This document shows positions 59,240-64,000 of a stretch of DNA of 64,000 nucleotides, one piece after another. The stretch is from Lactifluus volemus (lineage: Eukaryota > Basidiomycota > Agaricomycetes > Russulales > Russulaceae). The notes beneath the pieces were generated by a model. It worked only from the letters and a program-made list of their open reading frames with translations, ran no database searches and was not told where the DNA came from. The stretch lies in the NCBI GenBank assembly GCA_022376515.1, contig WTXI01000002.1, positions 744,001-808,000 on the forward strand, given 5' to 3'. The first letter of the stretch is position 1; every line of letters begins with the position of its first letter. The translations under genes and the position numbers were made by a program.

Positions 59240-60823
59240 TTAAACACGGCATGACGAAGGCTCCAGTTTTAAAAGGCTAACACATGAAGCGTGTGGCTCG
59301 TGGGCGACGAGCTCACTTTGGGCTTTCCGCTTACGGGGAGCTCGACTCTCCCCATTCTCGACTTCGGTGTCCTGCACGACCTGCATACCCTCCCACACAT
59401 CCCCATCCCCGTCTTCATCTTCACCATCACGATCGCCACCATCCTTGGCATCGACCTCATCTGCATTTTCATCCGTGACCACCCCGTCCCATAACACACA
59501 GGTCGGTATGCTCTTCATGTACACCTTTTCCAACACCGCGCCCTTGTCATCCTGGGGCTTTCCCGCTTTGGTGGGAGGAGGGTACGTGCTGTGTATGCGC
59601 GCGTAGCGGTCGAGAGCCGTTGAAACGAGCCCGGGGGGCTTGGAGCCATGGAGGTGATGGCCCCCGCGATGCCTTGGAGCGAAAAGAGTCAGCATACGGC
59701 CGTGAGGCAGGGGAAAACGGAAAGAAGAACCTTTGTAACCGTAGATGACGCGACCGTTACGCACGTCTACAGCGAATAGGTTGCTCGTTTGGTCTGAGAC
59801 GAATACTTCGCTGGAGGGGTCAAGTGTTAGTCGTAAGTAGGGAGAGAGGAGGGTGTGCGGCACGAACTGTTCGTGATATCCTTTTTCGACACCTCCGATT
59901 CCATTGCCCTTGGAAATCTGCGTCCACTCGGCCACGGGCTTCCGCGCCGCGCGGTGTCATACCGGCGCACATCGCCGCGCTGCGTACCCGCGAGGATCAG
60001 CTGTGGTGTCGAAAGGAATGTAAGACACGTGTTATGCACGGGCCGTCGCAAGCTCAACGAGTCGTTCGCGACCTACAACAATCGAGGAGGTGCGTGTGAG
60101 CCCAGCGCGTGATGAACATATAATACGACGTGCATTTTTTGCTCGCCATAGCTCGCGGGCAGCAAATCATGCACGTTTCCGTTTCTTGGAAGAAGCTTCG
60201 GGATGAGAGGATAGTGTTGTAAAGGCGGCCTCGAGGTCCCAGACGGAGAGTTCAACTTCGTCACCCCCGTAAGCGAAAGTCTTTCTCTCAGGTGCCAAGC
60301 GCCATTCACACAGGCGCATGGGCAAAGCTGCGGTCCGGGGTTCTGCATCGGGCTCTCCCAATGGTGTGAAGCGGAGGGCGCCATTCGAAGTGCAAGAATA
60401 CACTCTGCTGGATGATAAGCCCAAAAGAGACCGAGAAAGAAGGGCTTGGATGGAATGACGTACGCAGACGACGACGCTGCCAGGCCCACGTATCTCTGGC
60501 CGGTTTTTAGACGAGGTTCGATCCATTCACGTAAGATTTCTAAGCCCTCAGGTTGCAATCGGGAGACAGAAGCGGATCCATCTGAACGCGCAACTGCAAG
60601 CTTTTCTTCAAGATCTGTCAAGTCCGAGAACAGGTTCATAGTGTCCACGTACCAGCGGAATGTCGCTCGAGGTCGAAAGGGCTAATTTTTGCACCGCGCG
60701 TTCTTTTCCTTCGTTGCTCCCATCGCAGAGAGTGGTGACAGTAACATTTGAATCAGCTCTCGAGGGAAGATAGTTCAAGGACTTGATATTTCCGAGTTCA
60801 TCGCCAGTCAAAAATCGAGGCAT
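59240..60823 (-). CDS. NSA1: Ribosome biogenesis protein Nsa1 (WDR74-like)
   Basis: Nsa1 is a WD40 propeller protein of early nucleolar 60S pre-ribosomes, released by the AAA-ATPase Rix7. Met 60823 opens MPRFLTGDELGNIKSLNYLP, the conserved GDE-G beginning. Propeller segments follow: DGSASVSRLQPEGLEILREW, RYVGLAAS, VYSCTSNGALRFTPLGEP, FAYGGDEVELSVWDLEAAF, NTCLTFLSTPQLILAGTQRG then DVRRYDTARR, and YLRLTLDPSSEVFVSDQTSN. The C-terminal tail is acidic (DGGDRDGEDEDGDGDVWEGM) followed by basic RAPRKRKAQSE. Introns lie near 60664-60630 and 60470-60400. One-base breaks are likely near 60640, 60165 and 59960. The gene is divergent from RMD5 with 209 bp between start codons. Confidence 0.88.
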
Positions 60824-60856
60824 ATAAAGTGAGAATCAAAGTGTGTGCCAAGTTAA

Positions 60857-60890
60857 TTACGTAATAAATTTAGCACTAAAAATGACGTCA
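60857..60890. promoter_or_regulatory. Two bZIP-type palindromes in the NSA1/RMD5 promoter
   Basis: TTACGTAA at 60857-60864 and TGACGTCA (a perfect CRE/ATF core) at 60883-60890 lie 18 bp apart in the 209-bp divergent promoter. Both are known half-site arrangements for bZIP factors. Binding is inference. Confidence 0.5.
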
Positions 60891-61032
60891 AAATTTCTGG
60901 ACCTCGGTGATCTCCGAATCTAGCGTGTGGCGCCTCACGACTTCTGCGCACGTACAAACAAGGGTTGTCACCTTTCAAGCCGCCTAGTCGTATGCCTGCT
61001 GCGAACCGAGTAGTGCAAACAACACAGACGAG

Positions 61033-62453
61033 ATGGATGCAGCTCTGAAGGAGCTCGACAAACTTGAGAAGCTATCCTCAGATGCACCATCTACGGGTAA
61101 AAATAAGACCCCGCCAATACAAGAATCACTTGAATCGCTTCTTCACACCCTACACGTGCAAAAGAAACGGCTCGAAGCTGGTCTTTCTGACGAAGCCGAG
61201 CTTGCAACTCTCGCACGAACTGTAGAGGCTAGGAAGAAGGAGATCGACGAACGTCAGAAGGAAATTTATAATAGCCTGGCCAGGTACGGAAAGGCGCTGG
61301 ACAAGGTGAGCTCGATATTCAGATGCCTAAGGTATGAGCTGATGGGGTGGTGGAATAGAGGTTTTCGACCCCGTTGCCAACATATGACCCTCTCTTTTCA
61401 TCCAAAGATGCTCAGGCTGCATTAGAACATGTCATAGCCGTGCATTTCCTCAGGACGGGCCGCTTCTCTACGGCAGAGACTTTCATTCGGGTACGTCAAG
61501 TCGTGTACTTGTGGGTGGACACAACATTCAAGCCGGGCTTCGAGAATAGGAATTCAATGTCGATTTATCGCCAGAACGTCAGGCTGAATTTGTGGATTTG
61601 TATCGAATATTGGTCGCGTTACGAAACAAAGACATTAAACCCGCGCTGGAGTACGTATCGCGTCCATATTTATAGCTCATCCTTCATATTATTTTCAGAT
61701 GGGTAGAACGAAATCGTGATTTTCTGCAGTCCCACTCTTCGCCCCTCGAATTTTATCTCCACCGCTCAGAATATCTCCGCCTTCTTACGCCCGAACCGTC
61801 TGAACAGTCCAAAGCCATTCAGTATGCCACCAAACACCTACAACCATTCTTCTCGACACACACTGCCGAATTCAAGCGTCTGATGGCTTGCCTGATCTTC
61901 CTTCCGAAAGAGCGCATGCAAAAATCACCCTACGAGGATCTCACTTCTGACACTATCGACCTTGATCTAGAGAACATGTTTGCGACCGAGTTTAGTGCAA
62001 GCTTGGGCATGAGCAAACAAGCACCGTTAAAGTTGTTGGTGATATCGGTGGCGGTGGTGCTTTGGCGAAGATTGAGAAAGGGAGGAAGATAATGCGGGAG
62101 AGAAAGAGCGAATGGAGTCAAACCGATGAATTACCAGTGAGTACTGTTATTTTGTTGATTGCTAGGATTAACTTGGAGCCACAGATCGAAATCCGCTACC
62201 TCCTGAAAACCGGTATCATTCTGTGTTTGCATGCCCGGTATCCAAGGATCAGTCTACGGAGCAGAATCCGCCGATGATGATGGGATGTGGGCATGTCGTT
62301 TCGAAAGATAGCTTACAAAAGTTGAGCAAGGCAAATGGGTAAGTCGATATCCCTATTTTCAATCGGTTTGTATTGAAGAATTTCAGGCGAGTGAAATGTC
62401 CATATTGTCCTGTAGAGTCGCAAGTGACAGATGCATTACGAGTTCATTTTTGA
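61033..62453 (+). CDS. RMD5: GID/CTLH E3 ligase subunit Rmd5 (Gid2)
   Basis: Rmd5 is one of the two RING-like subunits of the GID/CTLH ubiquitin ligase, which degrades gluconeogenic enzymes in yeast. Met 61033 begins [20 protein letters not shown], with a coiled coil ([20 protein letters not shown]). After the first intron come the LisH ([20 protein letters not shown]) and CTLH parts ([40 protein letters not shown]). A conserved region with [20 protein letters not shown] follows. The C-terminal degenerate RING shows [39 protein letters not shown] and [12 protein letters not shown], and stops at 62453. Bases are missing at about 62029 (AAA read as AA) and 62190 (CCC read as CC). Both corrections restore long conserved segments. 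Confidence 0.93.
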
Positions 62454-62541
62454 ATTATTTTTGTAATAAATACACGACCACGTGATCTAGTTTGTAAGAC
62501 GCGTTTCAAAAGTCGCGATCAACAAACGGGTTGTCCCTCGG

Positions 62542-64000
62542 ATGTCCACTCACTTTGCCCCTCTTCGCGCGTCGACTCCTCCAGCTATCTCAGACGTATC
62601 ACGTTCCTCTGCTCTCTCGACGGCTGAACTCACTAGACTAACACCAGACCAAGTCGAATTTCTTGATGCTGTCATCCGTCGTGCGCCACCCTCGGCGACA
62701 ACATTTATCCATATCTTCAAGGCATACAATGATGTTATTAACGAACGTGGGCTAGACGCTGAGAATGAGGTCGAGTACTACAAAAAGCTGCTAAAGATCG
62801 GCACTCTCAAGGGCGAGAATTGGGCTTCCAAATGGCGCGCCGTCAGGGCGCAGAGTGGATACACCGTACCCAAACAACCTCTTCCAAGGCTACTCCTACG
62901 ACTCTACAGAACCACCGTCTTCCCGCCAAGATTTCTCCGATGCCCCCTCAACCTCAATCCTCAACCACGCGCTTGTTACAACGTCTCAAGGGGTTGCAAC
63001 ACGATCGTCTCGTGCAACCTTCCGAGTCTCCTCCAGATGATCTTTTCAGCCGGACTGATGTGACCGACACAGAGGCCGACTCTCCACCACGCGCTATCCC
63101 TCTCCCAGAGCGTGGACGATCATTATCAGAACTCACAACCACCGACAACACCCTCGGTCTCGACGTTGGACCACTCTCCAGCCATCCACCCTCCTCAACA
63201 TTGGCACCCACTGGGTGGCGCTGGCCCGAACGGGACCCCGAGATTGACAAATCTGTCCCTTTCCTGACCAGCACTCCGCCTCTTTCACCCCACAAATTTG
63301 CTTCACGGCCTACGCCGGCTTCCGGTCGACAGCAATTCTCACGTCCGTTACCTATAGCTTCTGCTCCCGTGCACCGCTGGCGGACCTGCGCACCCCTAAT
63401 CAGCCCGCCGCGTACCAAGACGATGCGTGGGATAAGATCCGCGTGGCGCAGGACGAAAAATTAGCGGATCAGTTCCGTAATGAGCGGCTGCTCCAACAGT
63501 GCCTCGACGTATGGAGGCAGGGCCAAGACTGGATAGCCGTACGTCCCCCCCGTAATCACCATTTGCGCCGCTCACCCTCGCCTTTCATAACTCACACATA
63601 CCAGACAACAACAGCTCAGGTGGCACATGCGCGTGACACTTTTGTGCTCCGGGTTACCATCCACAAGTGGCGTGCTGCATTGACCCAACGACGCGAATTC
63701 GTGGCGCGCGCAGATTCTCGTGCCAATGCATACCGCCAGAAAGCTGCGCTCGTTTTCTGGCACACTCGCTTACAGGAAAGGCGGAAGGCCGCATGGCGCG
63801 CCGATATGCGCATGCGCATGCAGACCGTGCGAAGTCTACGTGAATCAGCGCTGCGTAGGGACGTGTGGGCACACTGGCGCCAGCTGTATCAGAGTCGCCT
63901 TTTGCAGCAGCGACTCGCCGGGCACCTCATCGAGCGCTGCTTTGAGCGGTGGAAGGGTCAGCTGCGCGAAATGATCTCCATGAAGAGGAGAGCGGATGAA
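62542..64000 (+). CDS. SFI1: Spindle pole body / centrin-binding protein Sfi1 (5' part)
   Basis: Sfi1 forms long helices that bind centrin/Cdc31 and build the half-bridge needed for spindle pole duplication. Met 62542 opens MSTHFAPLRASTPPAISDVS. A conserved N-terminal block follows (LIRRAPPS-type: AVIRRAPPSATTFIHIFKAY, VEYYKKLLKIGTLKGENWAS). A long disordered Ser/Pro linker lies at 62870-63410. From about 63410 the helical array begins: DQFRNERLLQQCLDVWRQGQ, FVLRVTIHKWRAALTQRREF, ALVFWHTRLQERRKAAWRA and LRRDVWAHWRQLYQSRLLQQ. The regular Trp spacing is typical of Sfi1 repeats. An intron lies at about 63540-63603. Frame changes near 62875 and 63395 need missing bases. The gene runs off the window end. 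It starts 88 bp after the RMD5 stop on the same strand. Confidence 0.9.

Noticed and set aside
1..64000. tRNA, rRNA and CRISPR signals
   Set aside because: TTCGAA/TTCAAA-like strings were looked at by eye, but none sat in a convincing cloverleaf; no spaced repeats or rRNA segments were seen. A tRNAscan or Rfam run would settle this.

Overview
This window is nuclear DNA of a filamentous basidiomycete, most likely an Agaricomycete. The evidence is many short introns (mostly 45-70 nt, GT..AG), dense two-strand packing with divergent pairs, and fungal-specific families: a FunK1 kinase, a TEA/ATTS regulator, a PDR-type ABC transporter and a fungal sulfide:quinone oxidoreductase. A Cantharellales/Rhizoctonia-like source would fit, but that is only a guess from the general look of the proteins.

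Layout. 0.6-2 kb: Mso1-like exocytosis protein (-). 4.1-5.9 kb: mitochondrial sulfide:quinone oxidoreductase (+). 6.0-8.9 kb: Man1/Src1 inner nuclear membrane protein (+). 8.9-12.2 kb: gene-poor, homopolymer-rich block. 12.2-14.2 kb: ESCRT-I Vps23/TSG101 (-). 15.1-16.7 kb: TEA-domain transcription factor (+). 17.1-20.0 kb: Noc3 (-), 90 bp from a divergent FunK1 kinase (20.1-22.2 kb, +). 23.5-26.3 kb: APC5 (+). 26.5-28.0 kb: FAD monooxygenase (-). 28.4-35.7 kb: XMAP215/ch-TOG microtubule polymerase with five TOG domains (+). 36.0-37.7 kb: secreted Cys/Ser/Asn-rich repeat protein (-). 38.3-39.5 kb: mitochondrial ribosomal protein uL3m (-). 39.8-42.7 kb: Rrn6/TAF1C-like Pol I factor (+). 43.5-49.0 kb: full-size PDR-type ABC transporter (+). 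49.5-51.0 kb: mitochondrial carrier (+). 51-57.5 kb: an accessory-looking stretch with a loopless inverted duplication, a decayed DUF2235 hydrolase, an unrecognised gene and a second foldback. 57.6-59.0 kb: pirin (+). 59.2-60.8 kb: Nsa1 (-), divergent from Rmd5/Gid2 (61.0-62.5 kb, +). 62.5 kb to the end: Sfi1 (+), cut by the window.

Most genes are unlinked housekeeping functions: ribosome assembly (Noc3, Nsa1, Rrn6), cell cycle and spindle (APC5, XMAP215, Sfi1), membrane traffic (Mso1, Vps23), nuclear envelope (Man1) and proteolysis (APC5, Rmd5). I see no metabolic gene cluster.

Quality warning. In at least ten well-conserved genes the protein continues only if one base is restored, often in a homopolymer (AAA to AA, GGGGG to GGGG, CCC to CC). 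Noc3, pirin, uL3m and Mso1 read through cleanly. This looks like residual sequencing or assembly error, not pseudogenisation, so the broken reading frames should not be taken as dead genes. I saw no rRNA, tRNA or CRISPR.
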